Source: an uncultured Clostridia bacterium (GTDB lineage: Bacteria; Bacillota; Clostridia; Saccharofermentanales; Saccharofermentanaceae). Taken from it: a DNA stretch of 64,000 nucleotides. Positions 27,154 through 36,069 of this stretch are shown here, in pieces. The stretch lies in NCBI GenBank assembly GCA_937876985.1, contig CALEFT010000034.1:38543-102542 (forward strand), in the 5' to 3' direction. Within the stretch, counting starts at the first letter, position 1. Each line of letters begins with the position of its first letter. The notes beneath the pieces were generated by a model. The model saw only the letters and a program-made list of their open reading frames with translations, had not been told where the DNA came from and searched no databases. A program made the position numbers and the translations under genes.

Positions 27154-27560
27154 CAAGTGATTTTGAATATGAAGATTTGTTGGATTTACCGCGTTTTGAG
27201 CCTTCTAGTAGACATCCGCGTATGGATAGGCATAAGCGTGCAAGTCAATTTGCGCCTTTTGATGCATTGAACGGCTTTGGAGAAGAAATTGAGGAGCATT
27301 CAAGACTAACAAAGAAGAAGATTATATTAGACGACGAGGCTATTTCTGAGATTAACGATATTTTGCAAAGCTTTTCTAGAGAGGACGAGTATATATTTAC
27401 TTACTTTGTGCCTGACAAGACTAAGGATGGTGGTGAATACAAAATAGAAACTGCCCTCATTAAGAAAGTAGACTTTAATGAAGGCAGTATATTTTTATCA
27501 AATGGTTCTATATTGAATATTAGTGATATTACTCGTATTCGAGTAGCAGGAAAGTATTAG
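27150..27560 (+). CDS. YolD-like protein
   Basis: 136 residues starting at TTG 27150, which shares bases with the polymerase stop (TTGA); GGAGG ends nine bases upstream. The segment HPRMDRHKRASQFAPFDALNGFGEEIEEHSRLT-like, with RASQFAPFDAL, is the YolD signature. YolD proteins occur next to UvrX polymerases and are proposed accessory factors. The gene ends in a 4-bp overlap with the convergent cation transporter gene. Confidence 0.88.
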   Translation: MTSDFEYEDLLDLPRFEPSSRHPRMDRHKRASQFAPFDALNGFGEEIEEHSRLTKKKIILDDEAISEINDILQSFSREDEYIFTYFVPDKTKDGGEYKIETALIKKVDFNEGSIFLSNGSILNISDITRIRVAGKY

Positions 27561-28720
27561 ACAAATGGTCTATCCACATGAATTACTAGAATATAATGTG
27601 GATCAATCTTAGCTACCTCGTTAGAGACTTTCTGACTAATAGATTTCTCATCTTCGTTATATTCATGTGGTATGACAAGATCAAATAGAACATTGGTATG
27701 AGTTACACCAGGAACTATTCTAAAATCGTGAATAGTAAGACTTGAATCGATTTTGCCAATAGTTGTCATGACGATTGATTTTGCTTTCTCAGTGGCTTCG
27801 TCATTTGTTGTAACTGGGTCATAGTGCAGAACAATAGCGATTCCCATATCGCGAAGAATTTCTTTCTCAATATTGTCTACAAGATCATGTGCTAGAAGCA
27901 CATCATAATCCTTATCCATCTCGACATGAGCTGATGCAAAAACATTACCAGGACCGTAATCGTGTAGAATTATATCGTGTGCTCCGAGAATATTATCGTA
28001 GGAAATAATCTTGGAATATATACTCTCGACAAGTTCCTTATCTGGCTTTGTTCCAAGAAGTGGATCTAGAGTTTCTTTTACCATTTTAACTCCGGAAACT
28101 AGTATTAGTATAGCTACGATGATTCCAACATATCCATCGATGTTAACAGCAGTAAACATCATAATTAGCGAAGAAATTAGGATAGCTGTTGTAGAAATCG
28201 AGTCGTTTCTAGAGTCGATTGCTGCAGCAACAAGAGTATTTGATTTGATTCTTTTACCAAGTTTGTTATTAAACGAATAAAGGAATAGCTTAGCAAATAT
28301 TGAAATTACAAGAATTACAATTGATAGCCATGTAATTAATGTGTCTGTTGGGTTAATAACTTTATCGAAGGAGCTCTTAAGTAATTCGATTCCGATAGTA
28401 AGGATGAAGACAGCGATAGTAAGTGCAGATATGTATTCGTATCTACCGTGACCATATGGGTGGTCGTCGTCTGCTGGCTTCTCGGCTAGTCTAAATCCTA
28501 GTAGGCTAATAATACTTGATGAAGCATCTGATAAATTGTTCATAGAGTCCGCTATGATTGCTACAGAATGTGATAGAACTCCAGCTAGTAGCTTGATTAG
28601 AAATAAGAATACATTAACGATTATTCCTACAACGCTCGAGAATTTTCCATAACTATTACGCACCTTCTTGTCATTATAGTTATCACTATTTGGAATGAAT
28701 TTCTTGATGATTGCTTCCAT
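27557..28720 (-). CDS. Cation diffusion facilitator family transporter
   Basis: 387 residues. About six membrane helices; helix 2 carries HSVAIIADSMNNLSDASSS with the metal-binding D-x-x-x-D arrangement, followed by DDDHPYGHGRYEYIS, characteristic of CDF exporters of Zn2+, Mn2+ or Fe2+. The C-terminal cytoplasmic domain (from about 215) has histidine/aspartate-bearing strands (ILHDYGPGNVFASAHVEMD). Longer than the minimal family length because of about 90 extra C-terminal residues. The metal cannot be assigned. Monocistronic. Confidence 0.93.
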   Translation of the reverse strand: MEAIIKKFIPNSDNYNDKKVRNSYGKFSSVVGIIVNVFLFLIKLLAGVLSHSVAIIADSMNNLSDASSSIISLLGFRLAEKPADDDHPYGHGRYEYISALTIAVFILTIGIELLKSSFDKVINPTDTLITWLSIVILVISIFAKLFLYSFNNKLGKRIKSNTLVAAAIDSRNDSISTTAILISSLIMMFTAVNIDGYVGIIVAILILVSGVKMVKETLDPLLGTKPDKELVESIYSKIISYDNILGAHDIILHDYGPGNVFASAHVEMDKDYDVLLAHDLVDNIEKEILRDMGIAIVLHYDPVTTNDEATEKAKSIVMTTIGKIDSSLTIHDFRIVPGVTHTNVLFDLVIPHEYNEDEKSISQKVSNEVAKIDPHYILVIHVDRPFV

Positions 28721-28837
28721 GATTGCTGGTTGCCTCTTTCTTAGAATTTTTGTGCTATGTATTTTACCTCAAATAAAACATTTTATATAGTGTATAATAC
28801 GAAATGGACTAAAATGACCTTGTAAGGAAGTAGAAGT

Positions 28838-31498
28838 ATGAAGGAGAAGGTTTTAGGATTATATACCAAAGCTAAGGCTGACATAACAAAGCTTGATACA
28901 ATAATGCAGAAGTATCAGGTTTATCAGATTGTGTTAGTGTTAGTTTTTATTCTATTATTTATATTCTTTGGTAATAGCTTTACTTCTAATAAGATTGTAA
29001 GAAATTACATCGTAAACGAATCATCAGGTGACGCATCGCAATTAGTGTTTGGTCCTAACAGTACATATCAGATGCAATTCGAGACTAAGAATAATAACCT
29101 TGATATGATGAGAATTATGATAGACAGAGATAGAACAATTCTATCTTCGTCAGATACAGCCTTAGTCACTATTACTAATCTAGATGACGAGATTGTTCTT
29201 AAGGAGCGTATCAGTATTTATACATCAAAGAATTATATCAGCGTTTCCTTGTCCGATGTAAATTTGGAGGCAAATACTAAATATAAATTCAATATTGTTT
29301 TTGATTCAATCGCATATGACTCCAAGATTGTAGTTTTTGCTCATCAGGAAAGTTCGTTTGCTAACGGAGTATCTATTGATAATGGAGATACTGTTGCTTA
29401 CGAAGAAGGTGACGAATTTACTTTAACAGACTACGCCTTAGGCTTCTCGAAAACCATAAACATCACATACATATATAAGACCACCGATGTAAACGCATTG
29501 ATACTGCACATAACAGTTTTATCTATCTTGGCATTATGTTGTTTTGTTAGACTTGATAGAACAAAAAAATCTTCAACTTATATTATTGAAGTATATCGTG
29601 GCGTTATGTTCTCGTTGCTACTATATTTACTTGCAGAAGTTTTGAACATTGAGAATAATAGTCCGCTAAATTTCTTTAAGCCTTATAGTATTAAGCATTA
29701 CTTCTGTTTGATTACTAGTTTGTTGATTATATTCCTTGTATATTATTTGTTCCATATGATTTCTTCTCGTTATTGGGTTGCTATGCTGATAACTGCTACG
29801 CTTTTCGGCGCAATTGCATATACTAATCATATGAAACTAGTTATGCGTGGAGATAGCTTTATGCCTTGGGATTTGATGTCTGCTGGTATCGCTGTAGCTA
29901 CTGGTTCAACATATTATTTCCATATTACGATTAATTTTATAATGAGCATATTGATTCTTGTTGCTATACTATGCCTTATTAGAATTACTTATGTAAAGCC
30001 AAGACATACCAACAAAGAAAGAGTAGTAAGAAGCTTACTTGGATTATCGTTAATTACTTTGTTAATGTCATCAATAGTATTAAATACTAAACTACTAGAT
30101 AGGCTTAAGGTTTATTATGAGGTATATCCTCCAATCCAAAGCTTTAATGAGAATGGTACATATTTAGCATTCCTTATGCATTTGAATAATATTAATGCAA
30201 GAGGAAACGAGTATAATTCGACAGAAACATATCTGCAACTAATTGATCAATATGAGCTTAATGTATATCGTGAAGATCTTAATGACAATATTATGAATAA
30301 CAGTGTTAGACCTAATGTAATATGCATTATGAGTGAGGCATATAGCGATCTTGATTCGATTAGAGAATTTGAGACTAGTGAAGAGGTTACTCCTTTCTTT
30401 GATGAATTAGTAGCTAGAGATGAGACTATTAGTGGTGATATGGCTGTAAGTATTTTTGGTGGAGGTACATGTAATACTGAATTTGAATTCTTGACTGGAT
30501 ATTCAATGTCAGCACTTTTGCCAGGTTCTTCTGTTTATTCACTTTATGTGAACTCTGTTGCTGAGAGTGCAATGCCTTTGCTTTTCGAGCAGGCTGGATA
30601 TAGAACTGTTGCGCTGCATTCTTTTGACGGCGATTGGTGGGAGAGAAGAGCGAAGTATCCGATGCTAGGCTTCGAAGAATTTATAACGAGAGATGAGTTT
30701 GGCGAGGATTCTGAATATGTAAGAAGATATTTATCTGATTATGAGACTTTTGATAGGATTATTGAGGAGTATGAGGCATCCACTGAGCCGTTATTCTTGT
30801 TTTGTGTGACAATGCAAAACCACGCAGATTTCGCTTATCATTATGACAATATGAATTACAACATAGAAATTACTGATATGGTGAGGGAAGATGGTAGCCA
30901 CTACACTTATGCAGAGAACTATTTGTCGCTTCTAAGAGAATCGGATAGAGCATTAGAGCACCTGATTACATATCTAGAAAACTCTGATGAACCAACAATT
31001 GTTGTGTTCTTTGGCGATCATTTCCCAACTCTTTCAGATGGTTTTTATGATGCAATTTTGGAGACGGATATGGGTAATGTCACTATTGAAGAGTCTTTGC
31101 CTATTTACGAGACTCCGTATTTCTTGTGGACTAATTATGATGTAGAGGAGCTAGCAGCAAATGGTGCTGATTTTGAGTTTGGAAATACTTCTATTACTTC
31201 GCCAAACTTCCTAGGTCAGATGGTGCTTGATCTAGCAGGCATTGAATCGCCATCGTCTAGAAGCGTCTTGAGAGTTTTGCATAATGAGATTTCTGCAATT
31301 AGTTCAGTTGCAATCTATGATAATTTTGGAAATCCGCATGTAAATACTGATACTTTGAATGAAGATGTATTACAGATGATTGAAGACTATTATGTAGTTC
31401 AATATGGACTAATTTACTATAACGATATGAGTGAACAGGATGCTATATATTTTGAAGAAGTAAACTCAAATGTTTCTAATATTGAGGATATTACTTAA
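28838..31498 (+). CDS. LTA synthase family membrane phosphatidylglycerol phosphotransferase-type protein
   Basis: 886 residues. One N-terminal helix (about 27-45), an extracytoplasmic domain (about 46-215), then about five more helices (about 220-430), and an extracellular sulfatase-fold domain (about 480-800). The active-site motif GGGTCNTEFEFLTGYS puts the nucleophilic threonine at residue 544, and NVICIMSEAYSDL and FFGDHFPTLSD supply metal-binding residues. This matches LtaS/MdoB-type enzymes acting on phosphatidylglycerol outside the membrane. The extra N-terminal extracytoplasmic beta domain is not part of classical LtaS. Teichoic acid synthesis is likely but not proven. Confidence 0.88.
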   Translation: MKEKVLGLYTKAKADITKLDTIMQKYQVYQIVLVLVFILLFIFFGNSFTSNKIVRNYIVNESSGDASQLVFGPNSTYQMQFETKNNNLDMMRIMIDRDRTILSSSDTALVTITNLDDEIVLKERISIYTSKNYISVSLSDVNLEANTKYKFNIVFDSIAYDSKIVVFAHQESSFANGVSIDNGDTVAYEEGDEFTLTDYALGFSKTINITYIYKTTDVNALILHITVLSILALCCFVRLDRTKKSSTYIIEVYRGVMFSLLLYLLAEVLNIENNSPLNFFKPYSIKHYFCLITSLLIIFLVYYLFHMISSRYWVAMLITATLFGAIAYTNHMKLVMRGDSFMPWDLMSAGIAVATGSTYYFHITINFIMSILILVAILCLIRITYVKPRHTNKERVVRSLLGLSLITLLMSSIVLNTKLLDRLKVYYEVYPPIQSFNENGTYLAFLMHLNNINARGNEYNSTETYLQLIDQYELNVYREDLNDNIMNNSVRPNVICIMSEAYSDLDSIREFETSEEVTPFFDELVARDETISGDMAVSIFGGGTCNTEFEFLTGYSMSALLPGSSVYSLYVNSVAESAMPLLFEQAGYRTVALHSFDGDWWERRAKYPMLGFEEFITRDEFGEDSEYVRRYLSDYETFDRIIEEYEASTEPLFLFCVTMQNHADFAYHYDNMNYNIEITDMVREDGSHYTYAENYLSLLRESDRALEHLITYLENSDEPTIVVFFGDHFPTLSDGFYDAILETDMGNVTIEESLPIYETPYFLWTNYDVEELAANGADFEFGNTSITSPNFLGQMVLDLAGIESPSSRSVLRVLHNEISAISSVAIYDNFGNPHVNTDTLNEDVLQMIEDYYVVQYGLIYYNDMSEQDAIYFEEVNSNVSNIEDIT

Positions 31499-31588
31499 AT
31501 TTTGAAATATAATTGCAAAGAGTAAATAATACTAAGATTGAACAATTACGATATAATATTCATAATCCATGCTTATAAGGAGGATTAT

Positions 31589-32278
31589 ATGACTAATCAA
31601 GGTAATGCTTCGCGTAATGATTTGGTTAATAGAATCATTCGTGCTGTTGTATTAATAGTAGTTGCTCTGATACTTGCAGTAGTATCTGTATCATTTGCTG
31701 TTCATCATATGCGTCTTAAGTTTGAGGACGAGTATCGTGGTATTACACAAGATAAGATGAGTCAGGTAAGTAGTATCATTCAATTATCAGTAAATGGTGA
31801 TGAGATTGTTCAAGATCCTCAGGCTGCAGCGAATAAGTATTCTGCAATTTTCAATTTGATTCTTGCTGATACTTCTGAGTCTAGCTTTTCGAGCGAGGAG
31901 TATGGTTTGTTCTTGTATTCTAATGGAGAATTAACAGGACTTACTTGTTCTGATGTAAATAACACAGACGAATATCTTGTTCTAAATAAGGATATTTCTG
32001 AGTGGCTTACTTCTGATAATGATTTATATATTTATACAAGTGATGAATTTGACTCTGTATTAGTTCCAATTGCGGATTCTACTGGCAAGTGTGTTGCTGT
32101 CTTCGAATATAAGACAACTTATGATGATCTTGATGAGTTAGGAAATGTTGTTGAGAATCGAATCCTTAAGGCAGTAATGATATCTGTCTTTGTCGGAATA
32201 GTAATTTTCCTAGTTCAACTATTGATTCCAAAGATTATTAAGAGATACTCTTCTACGAAGGGAGGCGTGAAATACTAA
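31589..32278 (+). CDS. Sensor-like membrane protein without output domain
   Basis: 229 residues from ATG 31589, preceded by AAGGAGG. A helix at about 16-38, an extracytoplasmic domain of about 150 residues (about 40-190) and a second helix at about 200-222 leave only short cytoplasmic ends. The outer domain has PAS/Cache-like features: VLVPIADSTGKCVAVFEY just before the return helix is typical of Cache sensors. No kinase, HAMP or methyl-accepting region exists. The stop overlaps the start of the next gene (TAATG), so signals are probably passed to the neighbouring membrane proteins. Function unknown. Confidence 0.7.
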   Translation: MTNQGNASRNDLVNRIIRAVVLIVVALILAVVSVSFAVHHMRLKFEDEYRGITQDKMSQVSSIIQLSVNGDEIVQDPQAAANKYSAIFNLILADTSESSFSSEEYGLFLYSNGELTGLTCSDVNNTDEYLVLNKDISEWLTSDNDLYIYTSDEFDSVLVPIADSTGKCVAVFEYKTTYDDLDELGNVVENRILKAVMISVFVGIVIFLVQLLIPKIIKRYSSTKGGVKY

Positions 32279-34203
32279 TGTCTACAAGATCTTCCAAAGA
32301 ACGTAAGAGAATTCGCGAAAAGCGTACAATCACAGCAACAATTGGGTATTCGTTTGTTATTGTATTGATTGTGCTTCTTGTTATGTCGCAAACATTAACT
32401 AATATTTATACTAAGGCCTTGATGATAGAGCGAGGCGAGGCTATGAAGTCATTAGCTATAGCTTCTAGTACTGCACTTAGCCATACAAATATTAATGAGA
32501 ATATGACATATCCACTTGAAGTATATGGATATGATGATGAGAATAATTACATCTTTGATATTTATACTAAGGCTGGTAATTCCTTCCTTCGTTTATATAC
32601 ATCTTCATCTGATGCAGATATTGATGACTATACATTGGAAGGTGCAGGGGATGAGTATAATGAATGCTTCGAGGAACAAATAGTTACACTTACTACTCGT
32701 ACTGAGGATAAGGTAGACTATGTATGCGCAATTGCTCCGATTATTTCTCCACAGAATACTGTTGCAGGAATCTTAGAGATTAGAATGCCTGCTACTGATT
32801 TTGGTGCTACTTCTAATGGTATGTCACTTAGCTGGATTTTTACAATTCTTGCAATTGCTGTTTCAATTGGAGTATTGATTTATGAATTTAATATGCTAAT
32901 TTCTACAATCTCTAGAGGAATGAGACCAAATGTTCCAATTCTTATCTCATATGGAATTGAGGGCTGTAGCTTCTTATCGTTCTTCTACGCGTTTGCTGCT
33001 ATTATGCAACCAATTGTTTTCTCGCAATTCTTTAAGGATAGTCTATATTCGTATCCGAAGGTATTATCTCAGATTCTAATTGGTATTACATTAATCTTCT
33101 ATGCATTTGGTTTCTTCTCATTTGCAGGGCTTCGTAGATCGCTTAAGAATTCCTTTACTTCCAATTTCTATCTAATTGGTATTACTGTTGTTGGTTATGT
33201 GCTTTCACTTCTTTGTGGTGCAATTAATAATCCTTATGTACTAATGGTATTAGCTCTTCCTATTGGAATTGCAAACGGTTCGTGTCTAGATTTCCTTCGT
33301 GACTACCGTATCAATAGTAAGAGTCTCGGAATTCCTGAATTTGGCGACAGAATCATTCATATTACACAGCTAATCGGTTACGTTCTTGGTGTTTCTGTTG
33401 GTTCTGTAATTGGTGGTATCTTCTATGAGAGATTTGGTCTTGCTGTTGTAATGATAGTAAGTGGTGCGCTTCTTGTTCTTACATCAATTGCACTTGTATT
33501 CTTTATGCCGGGCAATACTACTGTTCGTGAATCCTATTTGCCAATTAATACATGGCTAGAAACGCTTACAAACAAGAAGTCTGGTAATCTTCAGCTATCT
33601 ACTTTCTTTGTTCTTGGTGTAATCGCATCATATTGCTTTGTATTCTTGCCAAACTTCCTTGAGACTGTTGGCATTTCTCTAGCAACTAGCTCTTTCTATT
33701 ATTTGCTTATCGCATTTGTTGCATTTGTAATAATGCCTTATGTAAAAAAGAATATTGCTAATGTTTTGACTTTAAGACTTAGAGTCCTCATATCTTCAGT
33801 ATCTACAATTGCTGGACTACTACTCTTTGCAATTATTCCTACTGCGAAAATCATGGTTATTACAGTTGCTTTATTTGGTGTAGCAATTGGAATACATGAT
33901 TATACATATATGTATGCGCTTTCTGCTGCTTGTCGCAACATATTTAGATGCAATATAAGAAAGTGTTGTGAGAATACGTTCTTACTAGGATTCATTTTTG
34001 CTATTCCAGTATTCGTTATAGCACTAACAACAAATGTTTCAATTGTATTCATCATCTTGTCTTTGGTAGTAGTAGTTCTTGCGTTGCTTTATCCACTATC
34101 TTCAAATGCTAGACAGATAGATGAGCAGCTTTCTACTTCATCAAAGAAATCCGCTCAAGCTTCATATGATACATACAACAATAATTCGAATGGAGGTGTC
34201 TAA
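32278..34203 (+). CDS. Sensor-fused MFS-like membrane protein
   Basis: 641 residues. An N-terminal helix (about 22-42), an extracytoplasmic domain (about 45-175) ending NTVAGILEIRMPATDF in Cache style, then about 12-13 helices with major-facilitator character: LGIPEFGDRIIHITQLIGYVLGVSVGSVIGGIFYERFG resembles the long helix pairs of MFS carriers. The cytoplasmic tail is Ser/Asn-rich. It may be a signal-transducing transporter rather than a carrier; no catalytic domain follows. Overlaps the upstream sensor gene and lies 2 bp ahead of the next one. Confidence 0.75.
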   Translation: MSTRSSKERKRIREKRTITATIGYSFVIVLIVLLVMSQTLTNIYTKALMIERGEAMKSLAIASSTALSHTNINENMTYPLEVYGYDDENNYIFDIYTKAGNSFLRLYTSSSDADIDDYTLEGAGDEYNECFEEQIVTLTTRTEDKVDYVCAIAPIISPQNTVAGILEIRMPATDFGATSNGMSLSWIFTILAIAVSIGVLIYEFNMLISTISRGMRPNVPILISYGIEGCSFLSFFYAFAAIMQPIVFSQFFKDSLYSYPKVLSQILIGITLIFYAFGFFSFAGLRRSLKNSFTSNFYLIGITVVGYVLSLLCGAINNPYVLMVLALPIGIANGSCLDFLRDYRINSKSLGIPEFGDRIIHITQLIGYVLGVSVGSVIGGIFYERFGLAVVMIVSGALLVLTSIALVFFMPGNTTVRESYLPINTWLETLTNKKSGNLQLSTFFVLGVIASYCFVFLPNFLETVGISLATSSFYYLLIAFVAFVIMPYVKKNIANVLTLRLRVLISSVSTIAGLLLFAIIPTAKIMVITVALFGVAIGIHDYTYMYALSAACRNIFRCNIRKCCENTFLLGFIFAIPVFVIALTTNVSIVFIILSLVVVVLALLYPLSSNARQIDEQLSTSSKKSAQASYDTYNNNSNGGV

Positions 34204-34205
34204 TA

Positions 34206-34970
34206 ATGGAAATGTGGAATCAGAAAATTACTAGAGAAAACCTCGAACAATATTATAATTATTCTGTTGGAATGGTGTATTCTGCTGTTCTTAGTATTTG
34301 TAAAGAAACAACTAGAACAGAAATTGCTATTGTAAAAAGCTATGTTGAACTATATCAACAGCGAGCTTCTATAAATGGTGAAGATGTTCTTGAAGTATTT
34401 GGTGATATTCTATTAAAGAAGGCAAACGAGATTATTGAACAATCTCCATTGCCAGAGAATATGACTTTTCCAGATAGAGTCTTAGATGAATATACTAGAA
34501 ATTCTATGTATGAGAAGATCATTAACAAAATTGATTCGACACAATTCAAGGTTGCTGAGTTCATTTCAACTGATACTAAGAAAGCGAAGAATGTTGCTAG
34601 CCAGTATACAAACAAGAATGTAACTTCAAACTTTGCTTTGTCGATTACTCCTTTATTAATTTTCCAATTAGTAATACTAGCTATCATCATTGTATTTGTT
34701 AGCTATGCAAGTGTCACGCTTCCATATAGAAATGATGAACTTGTTGACGATTCTAAGATTTATTCTGAGGTGCCTTTGCAAGAGCAATTTGTCGCAATTC
34801 TAGATTATTTCCCAATCGTAAGAGAATTCCCAAATGGAAATCCAGAAACTATATTTGCAAATGACGATGCTTCAACAGTAGATCCTACTGCTTCAGTTCT
34901 AGGTGAGCAGACAGGTGGTCCTGTTGTTCCATCTCTTGCAACTACTGAGCCATCTGCTACTATGGGATAA
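34206..34970 (+). CDS. Single-pass membrane protein with sigma-region-2-like cytoplasmic head
   Basis: 254 residues, starting 2 bp after the MFS-like gene. Residues about 10-85 are helical with YYNYSVGMVYSAVLSICKE and VKSYVELYQQRA, recalling region 2 of ECF sigma factors, where a similar Y..Y...V...A helix precedes a conserved acidic helix. The match is weak and no region 4 is seen. A membrane helix (about 151-172) leads to a 80-residue extracytoplasmic tail ending Pro/Thr-rich. It could sense or anchor components of the same operon. Function unknown. Confidence 0.6.
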   Translation: MEMWNQKITRENLEQYYNYSVGMVYSAVLSICKETTRTEIAIVKSYVELYQQRASINGEDVLEVFGDILLKKANEIIEQSPLPENMTFPDRVLDEYTRNSMYEKIINKIDSTQFKVAEFISTDTKKAKNVASQYTNKNVTSNFALSITPLLIFQLVILAIIIVFVSYASVTLPYRNDELVDDSKIYSEVPLQEQFVAILDYFPIVREFPNGNPETIFANDDASTVDPTASVLGEQTGGPVVPSLATTEPSATMG

Positions 34971-35243
34971 TGTATTCACTATAATTATCAGTGGTGGTGT
35001 TGTAGTTTTAATTATAGCGCTTTGTCTCCTGATACGGAAGATTTAGTACTTATTGCAAAGGTGGATTTCAGTCAATTCTCTCAACTCCAAAACGGAAGAG
35101 ATTATTCGTTAGATATGATGTATCAGGCTTTTGTAGAGGGTGCAATTCGTTGGCAAGAAAACAATAGTTCGAAGCATATAGAATTCATTTTTGATGACGA
35201 AGCCCTTTCAGTATACATTGTATTCAGTGACCATATAGATTAG
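34971..35243 (+). CDS. Small ORF in frame with the preceding stop codon
   Basis: The frame of the preceding gene continues open for 90 codons past its TAA (34968-34970). The clearest reading begins at TTG 35022 (73 residues, LSPDTEDLVLIAKVDFSQF to FSDHID); no convincing ribosome binding site is visible. It ends 11 bp before the next gene, so it fits inside the operon. It may be a separate small protein, a truncated gene, or a sequence-level artefact of the stop. Not recognised. Confidence 0.4.
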   Translation, partial: CIHYNYQWWCCSFNYSALSPDTEDLVLIAKVDFSQFSQLQNGRDYSLDMMYQAFVEGAIRWQENNSSKHIEFIFDDEALSVYIVFSDHID

Positions 35244-35254
35244 GAGGAATAATT

Positions 35255-35749
35255 ATGAAAAAGAAACTACTTGCAATTCTACTAATCTTCACACTTCTTC
35301 TATCAGGATGTAGTGAAATTAAACTAAAAATGGAACAAATTGAGAACTATGAGTCTGAGGAGTCCATGGGGGAGCGCTATATATATGAGGTATTAGATTA
35401 TCTTGAATCAGGAGACAAGGAGGGCTTAAAGTCCATGTTCAGCGAAGCTGTGAGGAATATGGATGACTTTGATGAAGAAATTGATGAATTATTTGATATA
35501 TGGGGAGACTATACGATAGAGAATAGAGAAACGCTTGATATAGTATGTAACGGAAGAGAGCGTGCTTGGGATTATGGGGAGTGGACTCGAGATACAATTG
35601 TTTTCAGCGTTGCAACCCTTTATATTGAAGGAGTTGACAGTATGGGTATTTGTGTCAGTTTAGCTGACGCTGATGAAGAAAACATTGGTGTACAGAGAAT
35701 AACTCTTTGGGACGATTCTGAAAATGAAGTAATTTTTGCAGTAAACTAA
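35255..35749 (+). CDS. DUF5104-like lipoprotein
   Basis: 164 residues, AGGAGGA upstream. A clear lipoprotein signal occurs: KKKLLAILLIFTLLLSGC, with the lipid-modified cysteine at about residue 19. The segment ESGDKEGLKSMFSEAVRNMDDFDEEIDELFDIW matches the pattern of DUF5104 proteins (an acidic helix pair followed by a beta domain with a conserved TRDT-like strand). Probably anchored on the outer face of the membrane; function unknown. A terminator in this orientation is not obvious. Confidence 0.7.
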   Translation: MKKKLLAILLIFTLLLSGCSEIKLKMEQIENYESEESMGERYIYEVLDYLESGDKEGLKSMFSEAVRNMDDFDEEIDELFDIWGDYTIENRETLDIVCNGRERAWDYGEWTRDTIVFSVATLYIEGVDSMGICVSLADADEENIGVQRITLWDDSENEVIFAVN

Positions 35750-36069
35750 ATAGATTTTTGATTTATGTTCTGTGTTTTTGCTTAATGTAATTATTTAGTT
35801 GCTATTAGAATAGGTCGATGAAATTCCTCCCCTTTTGGGATGTCCGCTTTTGTTGACAAAACTGTTGACGGAAGCTTTGTCAACAGATTAGCTCGATTTT
35901 CTTGACAAAACTGTTGACGTGAAGTGTTTATGACTCATTGTTAAACAACATAATAAATCCAATCCCACAAAAAACATGAAGAACATTAAATAAACAAAAA
36001 ACATCCACCAAGTTTTGTTGGTGAATGTTTGTAATTGTCTAATTATCAAATGATATTATTATCTTCGGA
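35750..36069. promoter_or_regulatory. Intergenic region with repeated TTGACAAAACTGTTGACG
   Basis: About 320 bp without a gene. An 18-bp direct repeat TTGACAAAACTGTTGACG occurs at 35853-35870 and 35902-35919. TGTTGACAAA (35851-35860) also forms a perfect inverted repeat with TTTGTCAACA (35876-35885), and the CTGTTGAC half (35862-35869) can instead pair with GTCAACAG (35879-35886). Five TTGAC half-sites thus lie within 70 bp. The terminator of the minus-strand gene occupies the right edge. Confidence 0.55.
35992..36028 (-). terminator. Terminator of the 36070-36954 gene
   Basis: On the minus strand ACATTCACCAA pairs with TTGGTGGATGT (one mismatch) around a short loop, followed by TTTTTTGTTT, 42 bp downstream of the stop. 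Confidence 0.85.
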
